Under the pieces are notes generated by a model. The model searched no databases, was not told the origin of the DNA, and worked only from the letters and a program-made list of their open reading frames with translations. This document shows positions 8,648 through 17,268 of a stretch of DNA of 64,000 bases, piece after piece. Made by a program: the position numbers and the translations under genes. This DNA is from Verrucomicrobiales bacterium (GTDB lineage Bacteria > Verrucomicrobiota > Verrucomicrobiia > Verrucomicrobiales > DEV007): assembly GCA_016795385.1 (NCBI GenBank), contig JAEUHI010000077.1:306125-370124 (forward strand), given 5' to 3'. The number at the start of each line of letters is the position of its first letter. Within the stretch, counting starts at the first letter, position 1.

Positions 8648-9169
8648 ATGCAACGCGACACCGAGGAATTCATCGAACTGCTCACCGGGGCGCAGTCGGC
8701 CGTGTTCGGCTACATCGTTTCGCTCTGCCACGATCACGCCCTCGCCAAGGACATCCTGCAGGAGACGAATCTCACCCTCTGGCGTAAGGCGGATGATTTC
8801 GAGCAGGGAACCAGCTTCACGGCCTGGGCCTGCCGCACCGCGTATTTCCATGTCCTCAATCACCGGCGCAAGTTGAGCCGCGAGCAGCTCGTCTTCGACG
8901 AGGATGTCTTCGATTATCTCGCCGAGCGACAGGAGGAACGCGCCGCGGGATCGGATGTCCGGCTCGAGGCGCTGCGTCATTGCATCGCGAAACTCCCGGC
9001 CGCACAGCGGGATCTGGTCGACCGACGTTACCGCCCCGGCGCCAGCGTCCAGGCGATCGCCCGCGACGATGGGAAAACGGAAGGTGCGATCTCGCAGGCC
9101 CTTTTCCGCATCCGCACCGCCCTGCAGCGCTGCATCGAGAAGCAATTGGTGAAGGAGGAACCCGCATGA
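8648..9169 (+). CDS. ECF sigma factor, Rhodopirellula/Verrucomicrobium type
   Basis: 173 residues. Region 2 is visible near residues 10-75, with DHALAKDILQETNLTLWRKA (sigma2) and SFTAWACRTAYFHVLNHRR. Region 4 lies near residues 108-165 with the helix-turn-helix ASVQAIARDDGKTEGAISQA. This matches the sigma-70 subfamily first defined in Planctomycetes and Verrucomicrobia. The stop codon overlaps the start of the next gene (ATGA), a FecR-like membrane protein, so this is a typical sigma/membrane-regulator pair. It would direct RNA polymerase to a small regulon in response to a cell-surface signal. Confidence 0.93.
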   Translation: MQRDTEEFIELLTGAQSAVFGYIVSLCHDHALAKDILQETNLTLWRKADDFEQGTSFTAWACRTAYFHVLNHRRKLSREQLVFDEDVFDYLAERQEERAAGSDVRLEALRHCIAKLPAAQRDLVDRRYRPGASVQAIARDDGKTEGAISQALFRIRTALQRCIEKQLVKEEPA

Positions 9170-10767
9170 AACACGACGAACGTCTCGAACGGGTCAGACT
9201 CCTCGTCTCGCGTCTCCTCGATGGTCTCGCCTCGGACGAGGAACGCGCTGAATTGAACGAACTCCTCCGCGGCGATCCGGAGACCTGCGAGCTCTACCTC
9301 GACCTCGCCGAGACCCATGCCCTCCTCGCGCTGGAGCATGCCGGTGACGAACTCGCGACCCAGGTGGCCGATATCCTGCCATTCCCGCCTGTCGCGTCGC
9401 GGAAGAAATCCATCGTCCGGTCACCGCGGATCTGGCGTGCCCTCACTGCGGCGGCCGCGGTCGCTCTACTCGTGAACGGTTATCTGCTCTGGCAGAACGG
9501 GGCGGAGCAGGAGTTGATGGAAGAGCCTTCGCACGGACCCGGGGTCGCCGTCCTCAGCCGCGTCGTTGATCCGGAATGGGCGGAGGCCAATGCTACGCTC
9601 TCGGTCGGAGAATCGGTCCCTGCCGGCAGTTTCTCGCTTCGATCCGGTCTCGCTCAGATCGAGTTTTTCAGCGGAGCGGCGGTCATCGTCGAAGGTCCGG
9701 CCGAACTCGATCTCGAATCGGCCTGGCGGGTCGTTTGCCGCAGCGGTCGCCTCCGTGCTTTCGTGCCGGAACCGGCGCAGGGATTCACCATCGTCACGCC
9801 CGACTACGAGGCCGTGGATTTAGGCACCGAATTCGCCCTCAGCGTCGGCAGTGACGGCCGCAGCGAGGTCCACGTCGTCGATGGCGAGGTGCGGCTCGAC
9901 TCGGCCGACGGTCGCGAGCTTCGTCACCTCGGCGCCGGGGCGGCGGTGCGAGCCGATGGGGGAGAGCTGACCTCGATCGAAAGTCGCGGCGAGGCCTTTG
10001 TCGATCGCCAGAAACTCCTTGAGCTGGCGCGGGACGATTGGCGCTCGCGCTACGCTGCGTGGAAACGGCACAGCGACGGTCTGCGGGAAGACGCCGCCTT
10101 GCTCGCGTATTTCAATTTCGAAGATCAGGATCCGTGGGATCGCGCGCTGGAGAATCGAGCCATCAATCGTGCACCCGGCCTGCCCGCGGGCGGAGCCATC
10201 ATCGGTGCCCAATGGACCCAGGGCCGCTGGCCGGGCAAAGGGGCGCTTGAATTCAAGCGCATCACCGACCGGGTGCGCCTCCGCATTCCGGGGGATTATC
10301 AATCGATGACCCTCTCGGCCTGGGTGCGGGTGGAGGGTTTCGACCGTTGGCTGAATTCGCTGATGCTCACCGACGGTTGGGAGGCCGGCGAAGTCCATTG
10401 GCAGATCAGCGACAAGGGCCAGCTCATCCTCGGCGTTTCGGGTGGTGTGAATTGCTACTCCGAACCCGTGCTGTCGCCCTCCGATCTCGGTCGCTGGATG
10501 CATCTCGCGGCGACGGTGGAAACCTCCTCGACCGAAGGGCGCATCGTCCATTATCTCGATGGCCGTCCCGTCAGTGAAGAGAGGTCCGCCCGCCCCATGC
10601 CGCCCCTCCGCATCGGCGACGCGGAGATCGGCAACTGGCAGCACCAGGGCAAGGGGCACCCCATCCGCAGTCTCAACGGGCGCATCGACGACTTTTTCAT
10701 CCTCAGCCGGGCCATGACACCGGAAGAGATCGGCAAGGTGTATCAGGAAGGTCTGCCGAATCGGTGA
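9166..10767 (+). CDS. FecR-type membrane protein with C-terminal LamG domain
   Basis: 533 residues, translationally coupled to the preceding ECF sigma factor by an ATGA overlap. An N-terminal cytoplasmic segment of about 85 residues (RLLDGLASDEERAELNELLR, a zinc-free anti-sigma-like helix pair) leads to one transmembrane helix around 90-108. The periplasmic part contains a FecR-like domain (FFSGAAVIVEGPAELDLES, then VVDGEVRLDSADGRELRHL) at about 150-275. A concanavalin-like LamG domain follows at about 345-530, with LNGRIDDFFILSRAMTPEEI near the end. It probably holds or relays signals to the sigma factor, with the LamG domain sensing a glycan (inference). Confidence 0.87.
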   Translation: MKHDERLERVRLLVSRLLDGLASDEERAELNELLRGDPETCELYLDLAETHALLALEHAGDELATQVADILPFPPVASRKKSIVRSPRIWRALTAAAAVALLVNGYLLWQNGAEQELMEEPSHGPGVAVLSRVVDPEWAEANATLSVGESVPAGSFSLRSGLAQIEFFSGAAVIVEGPAELDLESAWRVVCRSGRLRAFVPEPAQGFTIVTPDYEAVDLGTEFALSVGSDGRSEVHVVDGEVRLDSADGRELRHLGAGAAVRADGGELTSIESRGEAFVDRQKLLELARDDWRSRYAAWKRHSDGLREDAALLAYFNFEDQDPWDRALENRAINRAPGLPAGGAIIGAQWTQGRWPGKGALEFKRITDRVRLRIPGDYQSMTLSAWVRVEGFDRWLNSLMLTDGWEAGEVHWQISDKGQLILGVSGGVNCYSEPVLSPSDLGRWMHLAATVETSSTEGRIVHYLDGRPVSEERSARPMPPLRIGDAEIGNWQHQGKGHPIRSLNGRIDDFFILSRAMTPEEIGKVYQEGLPNR

Positions 10768-10822
10768 CAAAAATCCCGCGGCTTTTTCCGACAAAGGATC
10801 GCGAACGCGGGTAGACTCCTCC

Positions 10823-12610
10823 ATGATCCTGTTGGGAATCGAAGGAGGCGGCACGCGGACCACCGTGCTGTTGGTGGATGAGGCGAGCGACGCTGTTTTG
10901 GCGGAATTCACCGCAGGTCCGGGCAACATCCACCTGCTGCCCGGGGACGCTCTCGATCACCATCTGCGCGAGATCAGGGAAAGGCTCCCGGTCATGCCCG
11001 ATCGCATCGGCATCGGTCTCGCCGGCGTCCGTGCCGAGGGCGACCGTCTCCGTGTCTCCGCCGCGGTGGGCCGGCAATGGCCGGGAGTGCCGTGCCGGGT
11101 CAGCGACGACCTCGTCCTCGCCCTCGAGGCGACGGATTGGCGGGCGGACTGTGTTGCCCAGGTCCTTCTCGTGAGCGGCACCGGCTCGTGCTGTCTCGGG
11201 CGGAACCGGGCGGGCGAAGTGGTGAAGGTCGGCGGCCGCGGACACGTCATCGGCGATCGTGGCAGCGCCACGGACATCGCCCTTCATGCCCTGAAATCGA
11301 TCGTCACGCTCTCCGACATCCACGCGGACTGGCCGGCCCTGGGAGCGGACATTCTCAATTTCCTCCAGATGAACGAACCGGAGTCGCTCATCGAGTGGTC
11401 CATGACCGCCAGCAAGACCGAGCTCGCCGGGCTCGCCCGCGTCGTCTTCGATGCGGCCGTCTCGCGCGGGGACGAGGTCGCCCTCGCCATCCTGCAGCGG
11501 GCTTCCCTCCGTCTCGCGAAAGACACCGTGCATTGCGCGGCCCGGGTCGCGAAACGGGGCGAGAAGGTGCAGTTTGTCCTGAACGGGTCGGTGCTCCTGA
11601 AGAACTCCGCTTTCTGTGAGGGAGTGATTTCAAGAATCCGCGACGCATGGCCCGAGGCCGAGGTGCAAAAGCTCGATCGATCGGGTGCCTGGGGGGCGGT
11701 CGCCTTGGCGCGTGGAGCAGAATCGAAAGCGATGCTCGCTCCGCCTGCGGATCATGGGCGCTCCGACGGGATCGTCGCGTGGAAGCCCGTGGCCGCCTCA
11801 CCCACCGAGGGGCGTCACCCCAAGTCCACCCATTTCTCCGACCTGCCCCTCGCCGAGGCAATCCACCTCATGCTGGAGGAAGACCTCACCATCCCGGGGA
11901 AAATTCTTGCTGAAAGCGATCGCATCGAGTGGACCGTGCTTCGCGTCGTCAAGGCCTTTGCCGAAGGCGGTCGTCTCATCTACTGCGGAGCTGGAACGAG
12001 CGGCCGGCTCGGCGTCCTCGATGCAAGCGAATGCCCACCCACGTTTCGCACCCCCGCGCACCTTGTCCAAGGTATCATCGCTGGCGGTCGCACCGCTCTC
12101 TGGAGTGCCGTCGAGGGAGCCGAGGACGACTCGGCCGCCGGTCGCAAAGCCATCGTCCACCGACAGGTCAACGCCGCGGATGTCGTCATCGGTATCTCCG
12201 CGAGCGGGCACGCCCCTTTCATCTGGGGCTGTCTCGGTGAGGCAAAGAGCCGGGGTGCCACCACCGTGCTCGTCTGCTGCAATCCCGGCTACCGCGATCA
12301 CCCTTTGCTCGACCAATCCATCCTGCCCGACACCGGGCCCGAGATCCTCACCGGCTCCACCCGGCTCAAGTCCGGGACCGCGACCAAGCTGGTCTTGAAT
12401 CTCATCACTACCCTCGCGATGACCCATTCCGGAAAAGTGATCGGCAACCTCATGATCGATCTCAATCCGTCGAACTCGAAACTCCGTGGCCGTGCCGTGC
12501 GGATTGTCCGCGAACTCACCGGAGCCGACGAGGAAGGCGCACGGGCTGCCCTCGAGGAGGCAGGCTGGGTCGTGCGGGATGCCTGCGCGCGCCTCGGGCG
12601 GAAATCGTAG
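10823..12610 (+). CDS. Fusion of BadF/NagK-type sugar kinase and MurNAc-6-phosphate etherase (MurQ)
   Basis: 595 residues in two modules. Residues 1-300 are a BadF/BcrA-type ASKHA kinase, with the phosphate-1 loop GIEGGGTRTTVLLVD, LVSGTGSCCLGRNRAG and the GDRGSATDIALHAL segment. These are related to N-acetylglucosamine and MurNAc/GlcNAc kinases. Residues 325-590 are MurQ, with TEGRHPKSTHFSDLPL, the SIS loop YCGAGTSGRLGVLDASECPP (catalytic Glu403 by family position) and VEGAEDDS. MurQ cleaves the lactyl ether of MurNAc-6-P to GlcNAc-6-P and lactate. The fusion would phosphorylate and cleave a peptidoglycan amino sugar in one polypeptide (inference). NagZ is encoded 3.5 kb downstream. Confidence 0.9.
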   Translation: MILLGIEGGGTRTTVLLVDEASDAVLAEFTAGPGNIHLLPGDALDHHLREIRERLPVMPDRIGIGLAGVRAEGDRLRVSAAVGRQWPGVPCRVSDDLVLALEATDWRADCVAQVLLVSGTGSCCLGRNRAGEVVKVGGRGHVIGDRGSATDIALHALKSIVTLSDIHADWPALGADILNFLQMNEPESLIEWSMTASKTELAGLARVVFDAAVSRGDEVALAILQRASLRLAKDTVHCAARVAKRGEKVQFVLNGSVLLKNSAFCEGVISRIRDAWPEAEVQKLDRSGAWGAVALARGAESKAMLAPPADHGRSDGIVAWKPVAASPTEGRHPKSTHFSDLPLAEAIHLMLEEDLTIPGKILAESDRIEWTVLRVVKAFAEGGRLIYCGAGTSGRLGVLDASECPPTFRTPAHLVQGIIAGGRTALWSAVEGAEDDSAAGRKAIVHRQVNAADVVIGISASGHAPFIWGCLGEAKSRGATTVLVCCNPGYRDHPLLDQSILPDTGPEILTGSTRLKSGTATKLVLNLITTLAMTHSGKVIGNLMIDLNPSNSKLRGRAVRIVRELTGADEEGARAALEEAGWVVRDACARLGRKS

Positions 12611-12636
12611 GGAATTCGCGAAGGGTGCTGGAGAAT

Positions 12637-12659
12637 CCCGACAGCCGGAGTTTGTCGGG
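12637..12659. terminator. Stem-loop between convergent genes
   Basis: CCCGACA and TGTCGGG form a perfect 7-bp stem with a 9-base loop between the 3' ends of the kinase-MurQ fusion and the convergent RAYT gene. No U-tract follows on either strand, so it may be a bidirectional, factor-dependent terminator or a palindrome related to the RAYT element. Confidence 0.45.
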
Positions 12660-12662
12660 CCT

Positions 12663-13721
12663 TCAATCCGGTGTTTCGATCACCCGGACCTCCAGAGCAC
12701 GCAGGACGCGGAGCTCGCCCCAATCCGCGCCTTTCATGCGGCGGGAGCCCGTCCGACGCTTCGGGCTCATCCGGCCTTGTGCCTGGAGGCTTTCGAAGAC
12801 CTCCTCCACAAACGCCGTCGAGCCGATCACCGCGCCATCGATGAAATAGCGGACTTTTTGACGGAGAATCTCGGCTTTTCCCGGTTTGGAGCGTTTTTCG
12901 ACCACCTCCTCGACGAGATCCCGCGGGATCCCACGCCTCGATCCGGCACCCGAGCATTCATCCCCTTGGATTTCGACACCATCGAGATAGAGGAGCCGCC
13001 GGTAGTCATCCCGGAACCTCTCCCAGTCAGAGGACGAGGTAGAGGATGGGTTTTCCAGACCTTCCCTCCCGATCGAAGCGAGGCCTTCCCGGGCTTTGCG
13101 CGAACCCCGGCCCGTCCCCATGGCCTCACCGTAGCCGCTCCAACGGTAGTCCTCGGGCCGGACCACGATTCCTGCCCTCACCGGATTGAGATCAATGTAG
13201 GCCGCCACCGTCTGGAGTGCCGCCTCACCGCCTTCGACGAGCACGCTTTTGAAGCGCCCTTCCCAAAGGGTGCCCGTGCGGCCGAGGCGATGGTTCATGA
13301 AAATGGAAACACGTTGTTTCAGCTCCTTGATGAAGATCGAGAGGTCGCCGCGGCGATGTTCGTAGCGGTCGAGGAGGTTTTTCTCATGAGCAAGATTTCC
13401 CGTTTTCCGGGCCATCTCCAGCTCCGCCGCGACCGTCTCGACCGTCGCTTTGTCATAGAGGAGTGGGAGCAGTTCCAGAAGCCGCCCTGCATCCAGGCGG
13501 GGCAGCGCTTCCCGCTCGGGCACTTCGAGCAAGAGGTGAAAGTGATTGCCCATCAGGCAGTAAGTGACAACCCGCACCCCCGTGAAGGTCTCGAGCTTCC
13601 GCAGAATGCTCCGGAAGACCTCTTTTTCATCCGCATGAAAGACAATTCGCCGATCCACCACCCGCGAAACACAATGATAGAAAGCCCGGCCGCTCAGTTT
13701 GATCCGTGAATAATTCATCAT
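12663..13721 (-). CDS. REP-associated tyrosine transposase (RAYT, IS200-like)
   Basis: About 352 residues from the ATG pair at 13721/13718; the frame is open to 13793, but residues from MMNYSRIKLSGRAFYHCVSR onward match the family start. The HUH nickase motif is GNHFHLLLEVP, and the domain continues through LWEGRFKSVLVE to AAYIDLNPVRAG, the segment with the conserved tyrosine. RAYTs are single-copy, domesticated Y1 transposases that act on palindromic REP elements. A C-terminal extension of about 130 residues follows the catalytic domain. Candidate REP-like palindromes lie elsewhere in this window (32341, 37310, 46146). No terminal repeats were seen around the gene itself. Confidence 0.88.
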   Translation of the reverse strand: MMNYSRIKLSGRAFYHCVSRVVDRRIVFHADEKEVFRSILRKLETFTGVRVVTYCLMGNHFHLLLEVPEREALPRLDAGRLLELLPLLYDKATVETVAAELEMARKTGNLAHEKNLLDRYEHRRGDLSIFIKELKQRVSIFMNHRLGRTGTLWEGRFKSVLVEGGEAALQTVAAYIDLNPVRAGIVVRPEDYRWSGYGEAMGTGRGSRKAREGLASIGREGLENPSSTSSSDWERFRDDYRRLLYLDGVEIQGDECSGAGSRRGIPRDLVEEVVEKRSKPGKAEILRQKVRYFIDGAVIGSTAFVEEVFESLQAQGRMSPKRRTGSRRMKGADWGELRVLRALEVRVIETPD

Positions 13722-13772
13722 CAAAAAACGATTTCGCCAAACCTCCCTCATCCACCTCCAAGATGCAAATGT

Positions 13773-13789
13773 AAATAGGCTGCCTATTT
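13773..13789. other. Short palindrome upstream of RAYT and purE
   Basis: AAATAGG, CTG, CCTATTT: a perfect 7-bp AT-rich dyad in the divergent interval between the transposase and purE. It could be an operator or a RAYT recognition hairpin. It is seen in the sequence only. Confidence 0.3.
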
Positions 13790-13870
13790 CCATAGGCGAG
13801 GCGGCCCCTGATTGCCCGAGATCGCATTCCGCTCGACACCCACGGGGAGGCGGTTTAAGAAAGTCGCGTT

Positions 13871-14392
13871 ATGGCAGACCTCCCTTCATCCGCCGCTCCG
13901 CTTGTCGGAATCATCATGGGCAGCACTTCGGACTGGCCGACGCTCAGTAAGGCCGCGGAGGTTCTTCGCGATTTCAACATCCCCTTCGAGGCAAAGGTCG
14001 TCAGTGCGCACCGGACCCCGGATTTGCTCTTCAACTACTCGAAGTCCGCCCGGGAGCGAGGCCTGAAACTCATCGTCGCGGGGGCGGGGGGTGCCGCCCA
14101 CCTGCCGGGCATGACGTCCGCTCTGACCTCGGTGCCGGTGCTTGCCGTGCCGGTGAAATCCCGGACGCTCAACGGGGTCGATTCGCTTCTTTCGATCGTC
14201 CAGATGCCCGCGGGGATTCCAACCGCCACCTTCGCCATCGGCGAGGCGGGGGCGACCAATGCAGGGCTTTTCGCCGTCGCCCTCCTCGCGATGGAAAATC
14301 CCGCTCTCGCCGCGAAGCTCGACGCCTATCGCGACGGACTCCGGGCCAAAGTCGAGGCCGCTGAACTTCCTCCCTTGGAAAACGCCGAATGA
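13871..14392 (+). CDS. purE: N5-carboxyaminoimidazole ribonucleotide mutase
   Basis: 173 residues, the class I PurE length. The signature GIIMGSTSDWPTLSKAAEVL, the FEAKVVSAHRTPDLLFNYSK segment and AGAGGAAHLPGMTSALT are all present. PurE converts N5-CAIR to CAIR in purine synthesis, using the product of PurK. Its stop overlaps the purK start by ATGA, so the two are one translationally coupled operon. Cytosolic homo-octamer in the family. Confidence 0.97.
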   Translation: MADLPSSAAPLVGIIMGSTSDWPTLSKAAEVLRDFNIPFEAKVVSAHRTPDLLFNYSKSARERGLKLIVAGAGGAAHLPGMTSALTSVPVLAVPVKSRTLNGVDSLLSIVQMPAGIPTATFAIGEAGATNAGLFAVALLAMENPALAAKLDAYRDGLRAKVEAAELPPLENAE

Positions 14393-15552
14393 GCCCGCTT
14401 TCTCCTCTCCTCCCCGGCTCGACCGTCGGTGTGCTCGGTGGCGGCCAGCTCGGCCGGATGCTCGCCTTTGCCGCGCGTCGGATGGGTTACCGCATCGTCT
14501 CCTGGGTCGGAGGTCCCGACAGCGGCCCGGCCGGTGTCGCCGACTACGTCATTGAAGAACCCTTCGATTCGCCCGCGGGTCTCGCGGCCTTTCTGGAGCG
14601 CGCCCAGGTCGCCACGGTCGAGTTCGAAAACATCCCCCGTTCCCTCCTCGAAGCCGTCGCGGCCCAAATCCCCCTGATGCCAGGCGCCCAGGCCGTGGCG
14701 ATCTGCCAGCATCGCGAGCGGGAAAAACGATTCCTTGAGGAAAACGGCATCCCCTGTGCCCGCTTCGCCGTGATCGAAACGGCGGACCAACTCCGCACCG
14801 CTCTCGCCGCCCTCCCGGAAAATGGCGGCATCCTCAAGACGGCCGAGTTCGGCTACGATGGCAAAGGCCAGCTCTCCGTGACCCGCTCGAGCGATCCCGA
14901 GGCGGTCTGGGCGGCTTTCTCCACCCCGCGCGCCGTACTCGAGGAGCGCATCGAACTCGCCGCGGAGCTTTCCGTGCTCGTGGTCCGCGATGGTTCGGGA
15001 CACGCCCTCGCCTATGATCCGGCCGAGAATTTCCACCGCGATCACATCCTCGATGTCTCCATCGTCCCGGCACGTCTCGACCCGAAGCTCCTCGAACAGG
15101 CCCGCACCATCGCCCTGCGGGTCGCCGAGGCTCTCGATTACCACGGGCTGCTCGCGGTCGAGTTTTTTCTCTCCGGCGACGGGCGGCTTCTCGTGAACGA
15201 AATGGCCCCGCGTCCCCACAATTCCGGCCACCACACCATCGACGCTTGCGAGACCTCGCAGTTCGAGCAGCAACTCCGCGTCCTATGCGGCCTCGCTCCC
15301 GGCAGCACCCGGCTCCACAGCCCCACCGTGATGCTGAACCTGCTCGGCGACGTCTGGGAAGACGCCAAGGGCAAGCCCAACTGGCCCGCCGTGCTCGCCA
15401 TGCCCGGCGCCCACCTGCATCTCTACGGCAAACACGAGGCACGCCGCGGCCGCAAAATGGGCCACATCACCTTCACCGCCCCGACCTTGGAGGAAGCCCT
15501 CGCGAATCAGACGAGGGCGCGGGAGATTCTGGGGATACCGGAGCTTGAGTGA
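14389..15552 (+). CDS. purK: N5-carboxyaminoimidazole ribonucleotide synthase
   Basis: 387 residues, ATP-grasp fold. GVLGGGQLGRMLAFAARRMG is the typical PurK N-terminus, KTAEFGYDGKGQ the ATP-binding glycine loop, and VNEMAPRPHNSGHHTIDACE the metal/substrate signature before TSQFEQQLR. PurK uses ATP and bicarbonate to carboxylate AIR to N5-CAIR, feeding PurE directly upstream. It overlaps purE by 4 bases. Confidence 0.97.
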   Translation: MSPLSPLLPGSTVGVLGGGQLGRMLAFAARRMGYRIVSWVGGPDSGPAGVADYVIEEPFDSPAGLAAFLERAQVATVEFENIPRSLLEAVAAQIPLMPGAQAVAICQHREREKRFLEENGIPCARFAVIETADQLRTALAALPENGGILKTAEFGYDGKGQLSVTRSSDPEAVWAAFSTPRAVLEERIELAAELSVLVVRDGSGHALAYDPAENFHRDHILDVSIVPARLDPKLLEQARTIALRVAEALDYHGLLAVEFFLSGDGRLLVNEMAPRPHNSGHHTIDACETSQFEQQLRVLCGLAPGSTRLHSPTVMLNLLGDVWEDAKGKPNWPAVLAMPGAHLHLYGKHEARRGRKMGHITFTAPTLEEALANQTRAREILGIPELE

Positions 15553-15606
15553 TCGGCAGCAATTCCTCCATTGCCGCTCCTTCCGATCAAAGCTATTTTC
15601 CCTTGT

Positions 15607-15807
15607 ATGAGCACTGTGGCCGAGATCGAAAATGCCGTGCAGAACCTTTCAAAAGACGAGTTGATCCGTTTCCGCGCCTGGTTTGAGAAATTCGATGCCG
15701 ATGCCTGGGATCGGCAATTCGAGGATGACGCGACCTTGGGGAAACTCGATGCGCTTGCCGACGAGGCACTTCGTGACCTTCGTGAAGGACGCTGCAGGGA
15801 TCTATGA
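15607..15807 (+). CDS. Small antitoxin partner of RelE/ParE-type toxin
   Basis: 66 residues. The sequence STVAEIENAVQNLSKDELIRF followed by FEDDATLGKLDALADEA and a terminal GRC matches small antitoxins that occur with RelE/ParE-like toxins of the type encoded next. The acidic C-terminal half would wrap the toxin. Its stop overlaps the next start (ATGA), showing coupled expression. The function is assigned mainly by pattern and position. Confidence 0.75.
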   Translation: MSTVAEIENAVQNLSKDELIRFRAWFEKFDADAWDRQFEDDATLGKLDALADEALRDLREGRCRDL

Positions 15808-16058
15808 GGCATCGTTCAAGCCCTCGATTCTGGTCGTTCTACGATGATCTCCCGGAGCCCATCCAAAGGCTCGCCAACGAGAACTTCGAGCTTCTCAAAA
15901 CCAACTCCCGGCATCCATCTCTTCAATTCAAAAAGGCGGGGCGATTCTGGTCCGCTCGCGTGGGAATCCACTACCGGGCAATCGCCGTTCAAGAGGATTC
16001 CGACTTCGTCTGGTTTTGGATCGGACATCACAGCGAGTATGATCGTCTGATTTCCTGA
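15804..16058 (+). CDS. RelE/ParE-superfamily toxin
   Basis: 84 residues, basic. The segments FWSFYDDLPEPIQRLANENF, HPSLQFKKAGRFWSARVG and HYRAIAVQEDSDFVWFWIG follow the RelE fold (two helices and a four-stranded sheet), with the conserved Arg-Val-Gly and His-Tyr-Arg strands. RelE members cut mRNA on the ribosome or poison gyrase; which applies here is not determinable. It is coupled to the antitoxin by an ATGA overlap. Confidence 0.82.
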   Translation: MRHRSSPRFWSFYDDLPEPIQRLANENFELLKTNSRHPSLQFKKAGRFWSARVGIHYRAIAVQEDSDFVWFWIGHHSEYDRLIS

Positions 16059-16115
16059 CTAAAGATTAATCCCCGAACTTCTCTTTCACCTTCCCACCTT
16101 TTTCCACCCACCCCA

Positions 16116-17216
16116 ATGAACCACCTCGGCCAACTCCTCCTCACCGGCGTGCCCGGTCCCGAACTCGATCCCGACACTGCGCGCCGTTTCAAGAAACTGC
16201 AGCCCGGCGGCTTCATTCTCTTCGGCCGGAACATCCAATCCCCCGGGCAGCTCCGGAAACTCATCGACGACCTCCGCGACCTCAGCGAGATCGAGCCTTT
16301 CATCACGATCGACCAGGAAGGCGGCCGCGTCTCCCGCCTCCGCCTCATCGGCAGCGAGCCTCCGAGCGCGCAACAGCTCCGCAAGAAGAACGACCTTTCC
16401 CTCATCGAGCGCCACGGCCGCCTCACCGGCCAGATCCTGCGGATGTTCGGATTCAATCTCGATCTTTGTCCCGTGCTCGATCTTTCCTTCGACGACGAGG
16501 CCGACAACTCGCTGAAAGGCCGCTGCTGGGGCACGACGCCCGACGAGGTCATCAGCAAGGCTTCGATCTTCAATCACGCGATGCGCAAGGAGGGCATCCT
16601 CAGCTCGGGCAAACACTTCCCCGGCTACGCCTCGGCCTCGGTCGATCCGCACCACGAGCTGCCTGTCATCGACAAAACCCTCGAGCAAATGGAGGCGGAG
16701 GAGCTGCGTCCCTTCCGCGCCCTGCTCCCCGATCTCGACAGCATCATGACCTGTCACTCCCACTACCCTTGCTGGGATGCCGACCGTCCCCGCTGGCCCG
16801 CCTCGCTTTCGAAAAACATCATCACCGGATTCCTCCGCAACCAGCTCGCCTTCGACGGTCTCGTGATGACCGATGATCTGGACATGGGCGCGGTGTTGAA
16901 CGAGGTCACCTTCGAGGACACGATTCGCGCTTGCATCGAGGCCGGCAACGACCTCGCCATGATCTGCCACCGCGTCGAGCTCGTCGAAGCCGCCGCCGAG
17001 GTCATCGCCACCTTGCCCGATCCGCTCCTGCACGACGTGCTGGTCCGCATCGAGAAAACCAAAAAACGCCTCGCCGATCCCTACGCTTGGTCGATGGATC
17101 GATTCCGTGAGATCGACTCGCAGATCTGGGACCTCCGCGTCGCCACCCTCGGCGAGGAAGAGGCCCAGATCCTCAGCGTCGAGAACGGCAAACGTTCTCC
17201 CGTGGAGCTCTACTGA
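16116..17216 (+). CDS. nagZ: Beta-N-acetylhexosaminidase NagZ (GH3)
   Basis: 366 residues. The GH3 single-domain features of NagZ are present: PGGFILFGRNIQSPGQLRKL, TIDQEGGRVSRL, the flexible His/Asp loop GKHFPGYASASVDPHHELPV and the nucleophile aspartate in LVMTDDLDMGAV. NagZ removes GlcNAc from 1,6-anhydroMurNAc-peptides or MurNAc during peptidoglycan recycling. No signal peptide, so it is cytosolic. With the upstream kinase-MurQ fusion and the adjacent racemase homologue it forms a cell-wall-recycling neighbourhood. The loop lacks the second glycine of the usual KHFPGHG motif. Confidence 0.93.
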   Translation: MNHLGQLLLTGVPGPELDPDTARRFKKLQPGGFILFGRNIQSPGQLRKLIDDLRDLSEIEPFITIDQEGGRVSRLRLIGSEPPSAQQLRKKNDLSLIERHGRLTGQILRMFGFNLDLCPVLDLSFDDEADNSLKGRCWGTTPDEVISKASIFNHAMRKEGILSSGKHFPGYASASVDPHHELPVIDKTLEQMEAEELRPFRALLPDLDSIMTCHSHYPCWDADRPRWPASLSKNIITGFLRNQLAFDGLVMTDDLDMGAVLNEVTFEDTIRACIEAGNDLAMICHRVELVEAAAEVIATLPDPLLHDVLVRIEKTKKRLADPYAWSMDRFREIDSQIWDLRVATLGEEEAQILSVENGKRSPVELY

Positions 17217-17268
17217 TCGCGGCTCATTCGCGCATTGCCTTTTTCCGGCGTGCCGGAGAAGATGGATC

